This document shows, piece after piece, positions 25,732-35,352 of a stretch of DNA of 64,000 nt. The DNA is from Rhizobium sp. BK316 (GTDB lineage: Bacteria; Pseudomonadota; Alphaproteobacteria; Rhizobiales; Rhizobiaceae), in NCBI RefSeq assembly GCF_014193695.1, contig NZ_JACHZR010000002.1, forward strand, positions 62,001 through 126,000, in the 5' to 3' direction. Position 1 is the stretch's first letter, and every line of letters begins with the position of its first letter. Under the pieces are notes generated by a model that saw only the letters and a list, made by a program, of their open reading frames with translations, searched no databases and was not told the DNA's origin. A program made the position numbers and the translations under genes.

Positions 25732-26163
25732 TTAGAGCGCCTTTGCGTTGTTGATGAGGCGCCGGATATATTCGAGCATCAGTTCCCGCTCGAAGGCCCG
25801 GAATCCTTTGAATAGGGCAAGATCGGCCTCGCGCGCCGTATCGATGGCTTCCGCTTCCATCGCCTTGGCTTTCTCGGTCAGAAAGATCAGCTGGGCGCGC
25901 TTGTCGGTGGGATGCGGGCGCCGTTCGATCAGCCCGTCACGCGCCATGCGCGAGAGCGTGTTGGCCATCGTCGCCTGCTCGATATCGACGCGCTCCAGAA
26001 GCTGCTTCTGGGTCAGCCCGTCTTCGGCCCAAAGCTCTAGAAGTATCGGGAACTGGCCGGGAGAAAAGCCGAGCCCTGCCGCGCGCTGATGCAGCGAGCG
26101 GGCAAAACCCTTGGCCAGCTGGCTGGCAAGGTAGGCGCCGGATTCCATTCGATTAAATCCCAT
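25732..26163 (-). CDS. MarR family transcriptional regulator
   Basis: A 143-residue winged-helix regulator. The DNA-binding part is QKQLLERVDIEQATMANTLS (about 50-72) and the wing RRPHPTDKRAQLIF (about 85). Family members bind aromatic ligands. It neighbours polA through a 410-base intergenic region; in Sinorhizobium meliloti the same marR-polA gap carries the tandem AbcR small RNA genes. Start ATG 26163 gives MGFNRMESGAYL. Confidence 0.92.
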   Translation of the reverse strand: MGFNRMESGAYLASQLAKGFARSLHQRAAGLGFSPGQFPILLELWAEDGLTQKQLLERVDIEQATMANTLSRMARDGLIERRPHPTDKRAQLIFLTEKAKAMEAEAIDTAREADLALFKGFRAFERELMLEYIRRLINNAKAL

Positions 26164-26273
26164 GATTGTAAGTTAGGCTCAAAATCGTGCAGTAGACAAT
26201 GTAACAAATCGCATACGATCCATCAAAACATAGGAACGAAGCCCTTAATTTTTGAGTGCTGCAGCGAATGGCT

Positions 26274-26430
26274 GAAAAAACAAAACCGCCACGGCCTGGA
26301 GGAAGGCCATGGCGGCTTGAAAATGAGGACAAAGGCCCGGAGAGGGGGATGAGGCCTTTGTCCAAGCCTGACGCGGGCGGGGGACAAGCCGGCTATCAGA
26401 CCCGCGGCGCGATCAAACGCCGGTAAGCCA
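26274..26430 (-). ncRNA. Candidate AbcR (alpha-r15 family) small RNA
   Basis: On the minus strand in the marR-polA gap: an 11-bp hairpin GGACAAAGGCC (26363-26353) with loop TCATCCCCCTCTCCG, then a terminator stem CCGCCATGGCC/GGCCGTGGCGG (26315-26286) with loop TTCCTCCA and a TTTTGTTTTTT tail. The loops are C/U-rich, able to pair with Shine-Dalgarno sites, as in AbcR RNAs that silence ABC-transporter mRNAs through Hfq. Only one copy is visible. A CTTGAA box at 26460-26455 may be the -35, so the 5' end is uncertain. Confidence 0.62.
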
Positions 26431-26573
26431 GATTTGTGATTGAGATTGTGGTTTTTCAAGGGAAAGGGAAAAAACCGCCTATTACAAATTGGTAACAGTT
26501 TGGTGAGGCGGAATCTTTTTGCACAACCAAGTTTATATGGACCTCGAAGAACCGCCGCGCTATCCATGCTGCC

Positions 26574-29573
26574 ATGAAAAAAGGCGATCATCTCTTCCTT
26601 GTCGACGGTTCGGGCTTCATCTTCCGGGCCTTTCATGCATTGCCCCCGCTGACGCGCAAATCCGACGGCCTGCCGGTCGGCGCCGTCTCGGGTTTCTGCA
26701 ACATGCTTTGGAAGCTGCTGAGAGATGCACGCAGCACCGATGTGGCCGCCACGCCGACCCATCTTGCCGTCATTTTCGACTATTCGTCGAAGACCTTCCG
26801 CAAGGATCTCTATGACGCGTATAAGGCGAACCGTTCGGCGCCGCCCGAAGAGCTGGTGCCGCAGTTCGGCCTGATCCGCGAGGCGACGCGCGCCTTCAAT
26901 CTTCCCTGCATCGAGACGGAAGGTTTCGAAGCCGACGATATCATCGCCACCTATGCCCGCCAAGCCGAAGCCGTCGGCGCCGACGTGACGATCGTCTCCT
27001 CCGACAAGGATTTGATGCAGCTCGTCACGACCAATGTCCACATGTATGACAGCATGAAGGACAAGCAGATCAGCATCCCCGATGTCATCGAGAAATGGGG
27101 TGTGCCGCCGGAAAAGATGATCGACCTGCAGGCCATGACCGGCGATTCCGTCGACAATGTTCCGGGCATTCCAGGCATCGGTCCCAAGACGGCCGCCCAG
27201 CTTCTCGCCGAATATGGCGATCTCGATACGCTTCTCGAGCGTGCCCACGAGATCAAGCAGGAAAAGCGTCGCCAGACGATTCTCGAAAACATCGACAAGG
27301 CAAAGCTCTCCCGCGAGCTGGTGCGCCTGCGCACCGACGTGCCGCTGGAGCTTGACCTCGACGCGCTCATCCTGGAGCCGCAGAACGGCCCCAAGCTGAT
27401 CGGCTTCCTGAAGACCATGGAGTTCACGACGCTGACGCGCCGTGTCGCGGAAGTCTGCAATTGCGATGCCAGCGAGATCGAGCCTGCCTTCGTGAAGATC
27501 GAATGGGGTGCGGAAGCGCATGGCCCGGATCTCGATGCAGCCGAGCCGGAGCCTGTCGCGGGCGCTGTCCCTGACGTAAGTGGCGAAGCCGTCGCGGTTC
27601 CGCCGCGTGCAAAGGCGAAAACTGCGGTCGAAGGCACGTTTGCGCCGGCCGATCTTGCCAAGGCGCGCGCGGAGGCCTTTGCGACCCTGCCGTTTGACCA
27701 TTCCTCCTATGTGACGATCCGCGACCTTGCGACCCTCGATCGGTGGATCGCCGACGCGCGGGACACCGGCCTCGTCGCCTTCGATACGGAAACGACCTCG
27801 CTCGATGCGATGCAGGCCGAACTCGTCGGCTTCTCCCTGGCGATTGCCGATAACACTGCCGATCCGACAGGCACACGCATCCGCGCCGCCTATGTACCTA
27901 TCGGCCACAAGACGGGCGTTGGCGACCTGCTCGGCGGCGGCCTTGCCGATAACCAGATCCCGATGGGCGATGCGCTGTCGCGACTGAAGGCGCTGCTGGA
28001 GGATGAATCGATCCTCAAGGTGGCGCAGAACCTGAAATACGACTACCTGCTGATGAAGCGCTACGGCATCGAGACGAAGAGTTTCGACGATACGATGCTG
28101 ATATCCTACGTGCTCGACGCCGGCACCGGCGCGCATGGCATGGACCCCTTGTCCGAAAAATTCCTCGGCCACACACCGATCGCCTACAAGGATGTTGCCG
28201 GCTCCGGCAAGTCGAACGTCACCTTCGACCTCGTCGATATCGAGCGCGCGACCCACTACGCCGCCGAAGACGCCGACGTGACGCTGCGCCTCTGGATGGT
28301 GCTGAAGCCGCGCCTTGCAGCTACTCAGCTGACGCGTGTCTATGAGCGTCTGGAACGTCCGCTCGTATCTGTTCTGGCGCGCATGGAAGAACGCGGCATC
28401 ACGGTCGACCGCCAGATTCTGTCGCGCCTGTCGGGCGAACTGGCTCAGGGTGCAGCCAGGTTCGAGGATGAAATCTATCAGCTTGCCGGCGAGAGGTTCA
28501 ACATCGGCTCTCCCAAGCAGCTCGGCGACATTCTGTTCGGCAAGATGGGCCTTGCCGGCGGCAGCAAGACCAAGACCGGCCAATGGTCGACCTCGGCAAG
28601 CGTGCTGGAAGACCTGGCGGCGGCCGGCTTCGAGCTGCCCCGCAAGATCGTTGACTGGCGCCAGCTCACCAAGCTGAAATCCACCTATACGGATGCGCTT
28701 CCGGGTTACATCCATCCGGAAACGAAGCGGGTGCACACCTCCTATTCGTTGGCATCGACGACGACAGGCCGCCTTTCCTCCTCGGAGCCGAACCTTCAGA
28801 ACATTCCGGTCCGCACCGCCGAAGGCCGCAAGATTCGCACGGCCTTCATTTCATCGCCCGGCCACAAGCTGATCTCGGCCGACTACAGCCAGATCGAGCT
28901 GCGCGTGCTCGCTCATGTCGCTGAGATCCCGCAGCTCGTGCGCGCTTTCGAAGACGGCATCGACATCCACGCCATGACCGCCTCCGAAATGTTCGGCGTT
29001 CCCGTCGAGGGCATGCCGGCCGAGGTGCGCCGCCGCGCCAAGGCGATCAACTTCGGCATCATCTACGGTATTTCCGCCTTCGGTCTCGCCAACCAGCTTT
29101 CCATCGAGCGCTCGGAAGCCGGCGACTATATCAAGAAGTATTTCGAACGTTTTCCCGGCATCCGCGATTACATGGAAAGCCGCAAGCAGATGGCCCGCGA
29201 CAAGGGCTATGTCGAGACGATCTTCGGCCGCCGAATCAATTATCCGGAAATTCGCTCGTCCAATCCTTCCGTCCGCGCCTTCAACGAACGTGCTGCCATC
29301 AACGCGCCGATCCAGGGTTCGGCCGCCGACGTCATCCGCCGCGCCATGATCAAGATCGAGCCGGCGCTCGCCGAGGCAGGCCTTGCCGATCGGGTGCGCA
29401 TGCTCTTGCAGGTGCATGACGAATTGATCTTCGAGGTCGAAGACGAGGATGTCGAAAAGGCGATGCCGACAATCGTTTCGGTCATGGAAAACGCCGCCTC
29501 GCCGGCGCTGGAAATGCGCGTGCCGCTTCGGGTCGACGCACGCGCTGCCACCAATTGGGACGAAGCGCACTAA
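26574..29573 (+). CDS. polA: DNA polymerase I
   Basis: A 999-residue repair and Okazaki-processing polymerase with all three domains. The 5' nuclease spans about 1-300 (VDGSGFIFRAFH; GDSVDNVPGIPGIGPKTA). The 3'-5' exonuclease spans about 385-600 with DxE in FDTETTSLD (about 403), so proofreading looks intact. The polymerase has motif A SADYSQIELR (about 768), motif B RRRAKAINFGIIYG (about 820) and motif C VHDELIFEV (about 947). An Ala/Pro/Val-rich linker of about 60 residues joins the first two domains. Confidence 0.98.
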   Translation: MKKGDHLFLVDGSGFIFRAFHALPPLTRKSDGLPVGAVSGFCNMLWKLLRDARSTDVAATPTHLAVIFDYSSKTFRKDLYDAYKANRSAPPEELVPQFGLIREATRAFNLPCIETEGFEADDIIATYARQAEAVGADVTIVSSDKDLMQLVTTNVHMYDSMKDKQISIPDVIEKWGVPPEKMIDLQAMTGDSVDNVPGIPGIGPKTAAQLLAEYGDLDTLLERAHEIKQEKRRQTILENIDKAKLSRELVRLRTDVPLELDLDALILEPQNGPKLIGFLKTMEFTTLTRRVAEVCNCDASEIEPAFVKIEWGAEAHGPDLDAAEPEPVAGAVPDVSGEAVAVPPRAKAKTAVEGTFAPADLAKARAEAFATLPFDHSSYVTIRDLATLDRWIADARDTGLVAFDTETTSLDAMQAELVGFSLAIADNTADPTGTRIRAAYVPIGHKTGVGDLLGGGLADNQIPMGDALSRLKALLEDESILKVAQNLKYDYLLMKRYGIETKSFDDTMLISYVLDAGTGAHGMDPLSEKFLGHTPIAYKDVAGSGKSNVTFDLVDIERATHYAAEDADVTLRLWMVLKPRLAATQLTRVYERLERPLVSVLARMEERGITVDRQILSRLSGELAQGAARFEDEIYQLAGERFNIGSPKQLGDILFGKMGLAGGSKTKTGQWSTSASVLEDLAAAGFELPRKIVDWRQLTKLKSTYTDALPGYIHPETKRVHTSYSLASTTTGRLSSSEPNLQNIPVRTAEGRKIRTAFISSPGHKLISADYSQIELRVLAHVAEIPQLVRAFEDGIDIHAMTASEMFGVPVEGMPAEVRRRAKAINFGIIYGISAFGLANQLSIERSEAGDYIKKYFERFPGIRDYMESRKQMARDKGYVETIFGRRINYPEIRSSNPSVRAFNERAAINAPIQGSAADVIRRAMIKIEPALAEAGLADRVRMLLQVHDELIFEVEDEDVEKAMPTIVSVMENAASPALEMRVPLRVDARAATNWDEAH

Positions 29574-29574
29574 G

Positions 29575-29674
29575 GCATGTCGCGCAAAAGTGTGTCGCGG
29601 TTTTGCGGTAACGACATGCGAAAACGAAACCCCAAAGTGCGGCAAGCGAATCTGAAAGATCGCGACGCGCTTTG
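29575..29674. repeat. Rhizobial intergenic repeat, second family
   Basis: Starts immediately after polA. GCATGTCG (29575-29582) pairs with CGACATGC (29612-29619), with GCAAAAGTGTG and GGTTTTGCG inside; then CAAAGTGCG (29633) pairs imperfectly with CGCGCTTTG (about 29665-29673). I know very similar units with this AAAAGTGTG...CGACATGCG layout from many rhizobial intergenic regions. The 275-base gap to ftsK also has an ACGGCT hairpin near 29750-29772. Confidence 0.6.
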
Positions 29675-29848
29675 GGTGCTTTGTCTCATTCGGCAAAAGA
29701 TTTTTCCTTTCTTAGCAAGTCTCTGAAATTGATGATGTTTCATCTTTTTAGCCGTCCCGGAACGGAACGGCTGGAAGGAACTTATTAACCTTCATTTTCT
29801 ATCCGGAAGGATGTCCGAATTTACTAGGCATGAGTGAGTAGCTGTCGC

Positions 29849-32230
29849 ATGCGTTTTCCCAGAACCAATTTGACGGATGCCGGAGATTTCTCTTCCGGAC
29901 TGGAAGCTGAACATCGCGTGGAAAATGCCCCCGTGGAATATGAAGGCGAAAAGCCGGTGCCGCCGCTCTGGCAGAGCAATTTCTCGCTCGCCCCGAACGT
30001 CCGCTTCACCCGCACACCGGAAACGTTGATCAGCAAGCGCCGCGCGCCGGAAGAGCCGGTTCGTGCGGAGGTCGTTGCACCACCCCCGCAGGCCGTAGCA
30101 GCGCCGCAACCCTCAGCAGCACCGCAGATGCGCGCGCCGATCACGGTGAACGTACCCTTCGATATCTATCTGCCCGAAGTGGCCGAACCGATCGTCGCGC
30201 CGCAGCCGGAACCTCAGCTGCAGCCCGCTGCCGCAGCGCCTGTCGAAACTGCGCTGCGCGCAGCGTCCGAGCTTTCCTCCATTTCGGATTTTGCTTTCTG
30301 GGAAGTCATGGCGTTCGAGGAGACCGATGCCGAGCCATCGCGTGTTCAGGTCATTGCCCCAGTCATCGCATTGCCGCAGGCCGAACCTGAATCGATCACC
30401 TCGCGCTTCCGGATCATGGAATGGCGTCCGGGCCGGCATAATCCGGCGCCGGTAATGCCGCGCGCACCCGTTGCCGCTGCCCCGGTCAGAACCGCTCGTC
30501 CGCCGGCTGTCATAGCATCCGTCGCCCAGCCTCCGGTCGCCCAGACCCCGATCACCGAGACGCCGACCAGCGAGACGCTGGTCGCCCAGAGCCCGGTGGT
30601 GCAGCCGCAGCCGGATCTGCCGCCCGCGCCGCGTGTCGCGGTTGCAGCGCCGGTCCTATCCCCGGTTCGGCCGTCACGCATTGTCGTCGATAAGGTCGAC
30701 GCTTCCGGCTACGAATTCCCGCCACGTGCCCTGTTGCAGGAGCCTCCGGAGCGGCTCGGCGAGATCATGTCGCAAGAAACGCTGGAGCAGAATGCCGGCC
30801 TCCTGGAAAGCGTGCTGGAGGATTTCGGCATCAAGGGTGAGATCATCCATGTCCGCCCAGGTCCGGTCGTTACACTCTATGAATTCGAGCCGGCGCCGGG
30901 CGTGAAGTCGTCCCGCGTCATCGGTCTTGCGGATGATATCGCCCGCTCCATGTCGGCCCTGTCCGCCCGAGTAGCTGTCGTCCCCGGCCGCAATGTCATC
31001 GGCATCGAACTGCCGAATGCGACGCGCGAGACCGTCTATTTCCGCGAAATGATCGAGAGCGAGGATTTCGACAAGAGCGGCTACAAGCTGGCGCTCGGCC
31101 TCGGCAAGACGATCGGCGGCGAACCCGTGATCGCCGAGCTTGCCAAGATGCCGCATCTCCTGGTCGCCGGTACGACCGGCTCGGGCAAGTCCGTCGCCAT
31201 CAACACCATGATCCTGTCGCTACTCTACCGCATGAGCCCCGAGCAATGCCGCCTCATCATGGTGGATCCCAAGATGCTGGAGCTCTCTGTCTATGACGGC
31301 ATTCCGCACTTGCTGACACCTGTTGTCACTGATCCCAAGAAGGCCGTCATGGCGCTGAAGTGGGCAGTGCGCGAGATGGAAGAGCGTTACCGCAAGATGT
31401 CGCGCCTCGGCGTGCGCAACATCGACGGCTACAATGGCCGCGTCTCCCTGGCCCGCGAGAAGGGTGAGACCATCCACATCATGGTCCAGACCGGCTTCGA
31501 TAAGGGCACCGGTGCGCCGATCGAGGAGCAGCAGGAACTGGACCTTGCGCCGATGCCCTATATCGTCGTCATCGTCGACGAAATGGCCGACCTGATGATG
31601 GTTGCCGGCAAGGAGATCGAAGGCGCGATCCAGCGTCTGGCGCAGATGGCGCGTGCCGCCGGTATCCATCTCATCATGGCAACCCAGCGTCCATCGGTCG
31701 ATGTCATCACCGGCACGATCAAGGCGAACTTCCCGACCCGCATTTCCTTCCAGGTGACTTCGAAGATCGACAGCCGCACGATCCTCGGCGAACAGGGCGC
31801 GGAACAACTGCTCGGCCAGGGCGACATGCTGCACATGCAGGGCGGCGGCCGCATCGCCCGTGTCCACGGCCCCTTCGTTTCCGACGCGGAGGTCGAGAAG
31901 GTCGTGGCACACCTGAAGACGCAGGGCCGGCCGGAATATCTCGATACGGTCACGGCCGGCGAGGACGAAGAAGCCGAGGATGAAGAGGACGGCGCCGTCT
32001 TCGACAAGAGCGCCATGGGCGCCGAGGATGGAGACGAGCTTTACCAGCAGGCCGTCAAGGTCGTCATGCGCGACAAGAAGTGCTCGACGTCCTACATCCA
32101 GCGCCGTCTGGGCATCGGCTATAACAGAGCCGCCTCCTTGGTCGAGCGCATGGAAAAGGAAGGGCTGGTCGGCCCGGCAAATCACGTCGGCAAACGCGAG
32201 ATCGTCTCGGGGCGCGGTGACAACGAATAA
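29849..32230 (+). CDS. FtsK/SpoIIIE-type DNA translocase without membrane segments
   Basis: Hexameric DNA pump of 793 residues. Residues 1-280 are a Pro/Ala/Gln-rich, low-complexity leader with no hydrophobic segment long enough to cross a membrane; classical FtsK has four at this place. The motor follows: alpha domain about 285-420, Walker [13 protein letters not shown] (about 441), Walker [13 protein letters not shown] (about 571), and the C-terminal gamma winged helix (about 720-790, [17 protein letters not shown]) that reads KOPS/SRS sites. I start at ATG 29849; GTG 29834 is in frame. A full-length FtsK probably exists elsewhere. Confidence 0.93.
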   Translation: MRFPRTNLTDAGDFSSGLEAEHRVENAPVEYEGEKPVPPLWQSNFSLAPNVRFTRTPETLISKRRAPEEPVRAEVVAPPPQAVAAPQPSAAPQMRAPITVNVPFDIYLPEVAEPIVAPQPEPQLQPAAAAPVETALRAASELSSISDFAFWEVMAFEETDAEPSRVQVIAPVIALPQAEPESITSRFRIMEWRPGRHNPAPVMPRAPVAAAPVRTARPPAVIASVAQPPVAQTPITETPTSETLVAQSPVVQPQPDLPPAPRVAVAAPVLSPVRPSRIVVDKVDASGYEFPPRALLQEPPERLGEIMSQETLEQNAGLLESVLEDFGIKGEIIHVRPGPVVTLYEFEPAPGVKSSRVIGLADDIARSMSALSARVAVVPGRNVIGIELPNATRETVYFREMIESEDFDKSGYKLALGLGKTIGGEPVIAELAKMPHLLVAGTTGSGKSVAINTMILSLLYRMSPEQCRLIMVDPKMLELSVYDGIPHLLTPVVTDPKKAVMALKWAVREMEERYRKMSRLGVRNIDGYNGRVSLAREKGETIHIMVQTGFDKGTGAPIEEQQELDLAPMPYIVVIVDEMADLMMVAGKEIEGAIQRLAQMARAAGIHLIMATQRPSVDVITGTIKANFPTRISFQVTSKIDSRTILGEQGAEQLLGQGDMLHMQGGGRIARVHGPFVSDAEVEKVVAHLKTQGRPEYLDTVTAGEDEEAEDEEDGAVFDKSAMGAEDGDELYQQAVKVVMRDKKCSTSYIQRRLGIGYNRAASLVERMEKEGLVGPANHVGKREIVSGRGDNE

Positions 32231-32245
32231 TCGGAGCGCGGCTGG

Positions 32246-32758
32246 TTACCCTTCCTCGAAGGCCAGCCGCAGCGTCTTCAGCACGAAGTCGCGCTTGCCG
32301 CCGGTATAATAATCCCAGTCACCATTGGCCTCGCCCATGAGCTTTAGCTTGAGAGCGGCATAAGCCTTTGCTCTTTCCGGATGCGAACGCAGATAATCGC
32401 GAAACGCGATCCGGTCTCGCAGCACGGCATTGTCAGTCGTGCATAGATAGAGCCGCGCACCGTACGAGCCCTTGCCGCTGGTGAAGGTCCAGGTCTGCTG
32501 CTGGTACTTGTCGCCATGGAAGGTGTAGGCGTCGAGCGATTGCACACGTTCGATCGCCTCGGGAAGCACATCCGCATTCTCAAAGGCCGCGTGCAGATCG
32601 ATCTTCGGCTTGGCCGCCAGTCCGGGGACGGACGTGCTGCCGACGTGATGAAACACGGGGGTGAGATCGGCGAGAATCGGCTTAAGCTCGCCGACGATCT
32701 GACGGAAGAGAGACGGCCATTCCGGATCATAGTCAACGACACGAATGGCCATTCTCAT
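32246..32758 (-). CDS. GrpB family protein (UPF0157)
   Basis: A 170-residue protein with the nucleotidyltransferase-like GrpB fold: VVDYDPEWPSLF at the start, HHVGSTSVPGLAAKPKIDLH (about 40-59) as the GS-x-D core. Biochemical role unknown in bacteria, though CoaE in some species carries such a domain. It starts 11 bases after phnN, so it is probably the last gene of the phosphonate operon, although no link of GrpB to phosphonates is established. Convergent with the translocase gene. Confidence 0.9.
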   Translation of the reverse strand: MRMAIRVVDYDPEWPSLFRQIVGELKPILADLTPVFHHVGSTSVPGLAAKPKIDLHAAFENADVLPEAIERVQSLDAYTFHGDKYQQQTWTFTSGKGSYGARLYLCTTDNAVLRDRIAFRDYLRSHPERAKAYAALKLKLMGEANGDWDYYTGGKRDFVLKTLRLAFEEG

Positions 32759-32769
32759 CCCTGTCTCGT

Positions 32770-33369
32770 TCAGACGATTTCCTTCAGGAAACCATCCAGG
32801 ATGTCGATCATCTTGCGCTCGGCCTTTTCCAGCGAGTCACTGTTGTCGAGTTCCACGACATCGTAGTCGCCGCGCACCGTCAGCGGGCCGCGGGCGAGGC
32901 GGGCCATGATGTCCTCGTGCGTCTCGCGGCCGCGCGCTTCCAGGCGGCCGGCCAGCACTTCCGGGCGGGCCGTCACATTGATGACCTTCAGCCGCGGGAA
33001 GGCAGCCTGGAAACGGTGCAGCGCCGAACGCGAACCGTTCGCAACGACAATGTGGCCCCTGGCGAGCGAGACGGAAACTTCTGCCGGAATGGCGTATTTG
33101 AGACCATGCGCCTCCCACCACACGGCAAAGGCACCGGACTGCTCCATCGATGCGAATCCCGCATCCGAAACGGCGAGGTGATCCTCCCCGCCGGCATCGC
33201 CTTCGCGAGTGATGACGCGGCGGGCAAAATGCACGTCCTCCCGGCGATCGAAATGCCGGGCGGCAAGGTTCATCAGCGTGTCCTTGCCGGCACCGCTCGG
33301 ACCGACGACGACGACCATGATGCCACGTTCGGCACCGGCGCCCGGATGGGGCTCGTGTGACATCATCAT
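32770..33369 (-). CDS. phnN: Ribose 1,5-bisphosphate phosphokinase
   Basis: Phosphorylates ribose 1,5-bisphosphate to PRPP, the last step of the C-P lyase pathway. The 199-residue guanylate-kinase-like protein has Walker [16 protein letters not shown] (about 22-36) and the lid RPEVLAGRLEARGRE (about 140). ATGA overlap with phnM, so translationally coupled. Because the product feeds purine, His and NAD synthesis, this links phosphonate use to nucleotide supply. Confidence 0.95.
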   Translation of the reverse strand: MMMSHEPHPGAGAERGIMVVVVGPSGAGKDTLMNLAARHFDRREDVHFARRVITREGDAGGEDHLAVSDAGFASMEQSGAFAVWWEAHGLKYAIPAEVSVSLARGHIVVANGSRSALHRFQAAFPRLKVINVTARPEVLAGRLEARGRETHEDIMARLARGPLTVRGDYDVVELDNSDSLEKAERKMIDILDGFLKEIV

Positions 33370-34505
33370 GCGACACGGCGTCCTTCGCGCCAGACGGAAC
33401 GCGTCACCGGCACGCCATGCGAACGGTGAACGCGGACGAGATCGGCACGCAGGCCGGTTTCGATGCGGCCGCGATCGTTGAGGCTGACGGTGCGCGCCGG
33501 CGTTGCCGTCACCATTGCAATTGCCTTCGACAAGGTAATGCCCTCAACCTCGTCGGCAAGAATGAAGGGCGCATGCAGCAGGCTGAGCGGCACATAATCG
33601 GACGAAAGCACGTCGAGAACGCCGAGCTGCGCCAGATCGCGTGCGGCGATATTGCCGGAGTGCGATTTGCCGCGCACGATGTTCGGTGCGCCCATCAGAA
33701 CGCTCATGCCGTTTTCATGCGACAGCCGGGCTGCGTCAATACTGGTCGGGAATTCGGCTAGGCGCACGCCGTTTTCGATCGCCTCATCGACATGGGCAGA
33801 TGTGGCATCGTCATGGCTTGCGACGGTGATGCCGCGTTCGGCGCAGACCTTGGAGATCGCGTCGCGATTTGGTGTCGAATTGCGATCGGACTCGGCGATG
33901 CGTCTGGCGCAGAAACGGGCAAATTCCTCGTCGGAAAGACCGCGCTTCTTCTGATAGTAAAAGATGTACTGGTCCATTGTTTGGAACTGGCGCTGGCCGG
34001 GCGCGTGGTCCATCAGCGAGACGAGCCGGACATAGGGATCGTTCTCGAAATCGGCGAAGTGCTGCAGCACGTTGTCGGCCGAAACCTCGCAACGGAGATG
34101 GATGAGATGCTCGGCGCGCAGGCGCCCTTCCTTTTCGGCGGACTGGATGGCGTCGGCCATCTCGCGCATCTCCCCATGCTCGAAGCCGCCGTCTTCATCC
34201 GCGCCCATGCGCAGGCAGTCGAAGACCGTGGTGATGCCCGAGGTGACGATCTGTGCGTCATGAGCCTGTATGGCCGCCGTCTTGTTCCAGCGGATGCCAG
34301 GACGCGGTGAATAGTGGCCCTCCAGATGATCCGTATGAAGCTCGACGAGACCGGGAATGATGTAATCGCCCTCGAAATCTTCGCCGGCTACCGAATTGCC
34401 TTCCGATATGTCGGCGATCTTGCCGTCGCGGATCAGAATGGAACCCGAAAGAATATCGTCCTCGAGAACGATACGGGCGTTTGAAAGAACGGTTTCTTTG
34501 CTCAT
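33366..34505 (-). CDS. phnM: Alpha-D-ribose 1-methylphosphonate 5-triphosphate diphosphatase
   Basis: Amidohydrolase-superfamily enzyme that removes pyrophosphate from the ribose-triphosphate methylphosphonate made by PhnGHIL. The protein has 379 residues. The metal site HTDHLEGHY is near residue 55, and SHDDAT (about 237) supplies later ligands. ATG 34505 gives MSKETVLSN with a good neighbourhood; longer frames upstream overlap the DUF1045 gene. Confidence 0.95.
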   Translation of the reverse strand: MSKETVLSNARIVLEDDILSGSILIRDGKIADISEGNSVAGEDFEGDYIIPGLVELHTDHLEGHYSPRPGIRWNKTAAIQAHDAQIVTSGITTVFDCLRMGADEDGGFEHGEMREMADAIQSAEKEGRLRAEHLIHLRCEVSADNVLQHFADFENDPYVRLVSLMDHAPGQRQFQTMDQYIFYYQKKRGLSDEEFARFCARRIAESDRNSTPNRDAISKVCAERGITVASHDDATSAHVDEAIENGVRLAEFPTSIDAARLSHENGMSVLMGAPNIVRGKSHSGNIAARDLAQLGVLDVLSSDYVPLSLLHAPFILADEVEGITLSKAIAMVTATPARTVSLNDRGRIETGLRADLVRVHRSHGVPVTRSVWREGRRVA

Positions 34506-34518
34506 GTCAAAAAATCTT

Positions 34519-35214
34519 TCAGCTTCTGGCGCCAGCAAGAGGCAGCCATGTGTGGACTTTGAAAGGCGCGCCGCGCGCCTCCTCGCTAAAGACGGCAAGG
34601 CCGGAAATATGAAGCGGCCTGCCGGTGAAAGCTGCGAAACGCTCCGTCAGGATCGCCTTCATCACGTCCGCGCGCTCTTCCGGCACCTGGCCGGTCAGCG
34701 TCATATGGAAGCCGAAGTCATCCATGACATATGGATAGCCCCAGCGCATGAGATTATTGCGCTGGCTCTCGGAGAGCCTTTCCGGTTTGCGCCTGATAAT
34801 ATCGGCCTCGGAGAGTGCCGCCCGGAATGGCTCGAAAGACTTTACCACCTTTGCCGCGAAATCCTGAAGCGGTTGATGCAGCGAACCGGGCACAAGCGCG
34901 AAGAAGCGACCAAGCTGGCCGAGCACCAGCTCCGGGATTTCAAAGGCAGGCGTGTTGGCGGCAAAATCTTCGACAACCGTCATCAGATCCTTTTCGGTCA
35001 CGGAGGAGGCAAGCTCGAAGGGCGCCTTGATCGTCGCGTGGAAACCGTAGCGGCGCGGATCGGCCGTCAGTTCGAATTGTTCGTTTGCCGGCAATGTCTT
35101 GTATTCGGGTGCAGGATAGGTCTCGCCGGTAAAGGCATTGCGGCCGAGCCAGACAGAGGCCGCATCCGTCAGGGAATGATCCTTAGACGGCGAAAAATAG
35201 AGAGCGTAGCGCAA
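34519..35214 (-). CDS. DUF1045 2H phosphoesterase-like protein of phosphonate operon
   Basis: A 231-residue protein of the 2H phosphoesterase superfamily. Two HxT motifs are present: FHATIK (about 65-70) and FHMTLTG (about 160-166), the catalytic pair of enzymes that open cyclic phosphates. It sits between phnE and phnM. The locus has no phnP, whose product opens 5-phosphoribosyl 1,2-cyclic phosphate, so this protein is a candidate for that step (inference). Start TTG 35214, nine bases after AGGA, gives MRYALYFSPS; ATG 35280 is in frame but poorly supported. Confidence 0.88.
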   Translation of the reverse strand: MRYALYFSPSKDHSLTDAASVWLGRNAFTGETYPAPEYKTLPANEQFELTADPRRYGFHATIKAPFELASSVTEKDLMTVVEDFAANTPAFEIPELVLGQLGRFFALVPGSLHQPLQDFAAKVVKSFEPFRAALSEADIIRRKPERLSESQRNNLMRWGYPYVMDDFGFHMTLTGQVPEERADVMKAILTERFAAFTGRPLHISGLAVFSEEARGAPFKVHTWLPLAGARS

Positions 35215-35352
35215 GGCTTTTATCCTGGAGATCGTCCGAACGGGGAGAGCAATGTGCAGTGATTTGGCGGTGAACCGCAAGCACGCTCCGGCTAAAAGAT
35301 TTCCATGACAGAATGATGATGACGGCAGGCAGTCATCATCTTTTGATCGGGC

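Noticed and set aside
26223..28736. An 837-codon minus-strand frame opposite polA
   Set aside because: Antisense shadow of polA with low-complexity, Arg/Gly-rich composition; it also overlaps the small RNA candidate.
32237..32270. Terminator between the FtsK-type gene and grpB
   Set aside because: GCGGCTGG/CCAGCCGC has a 17-base loop, no T run, and lies partly inside grpB.
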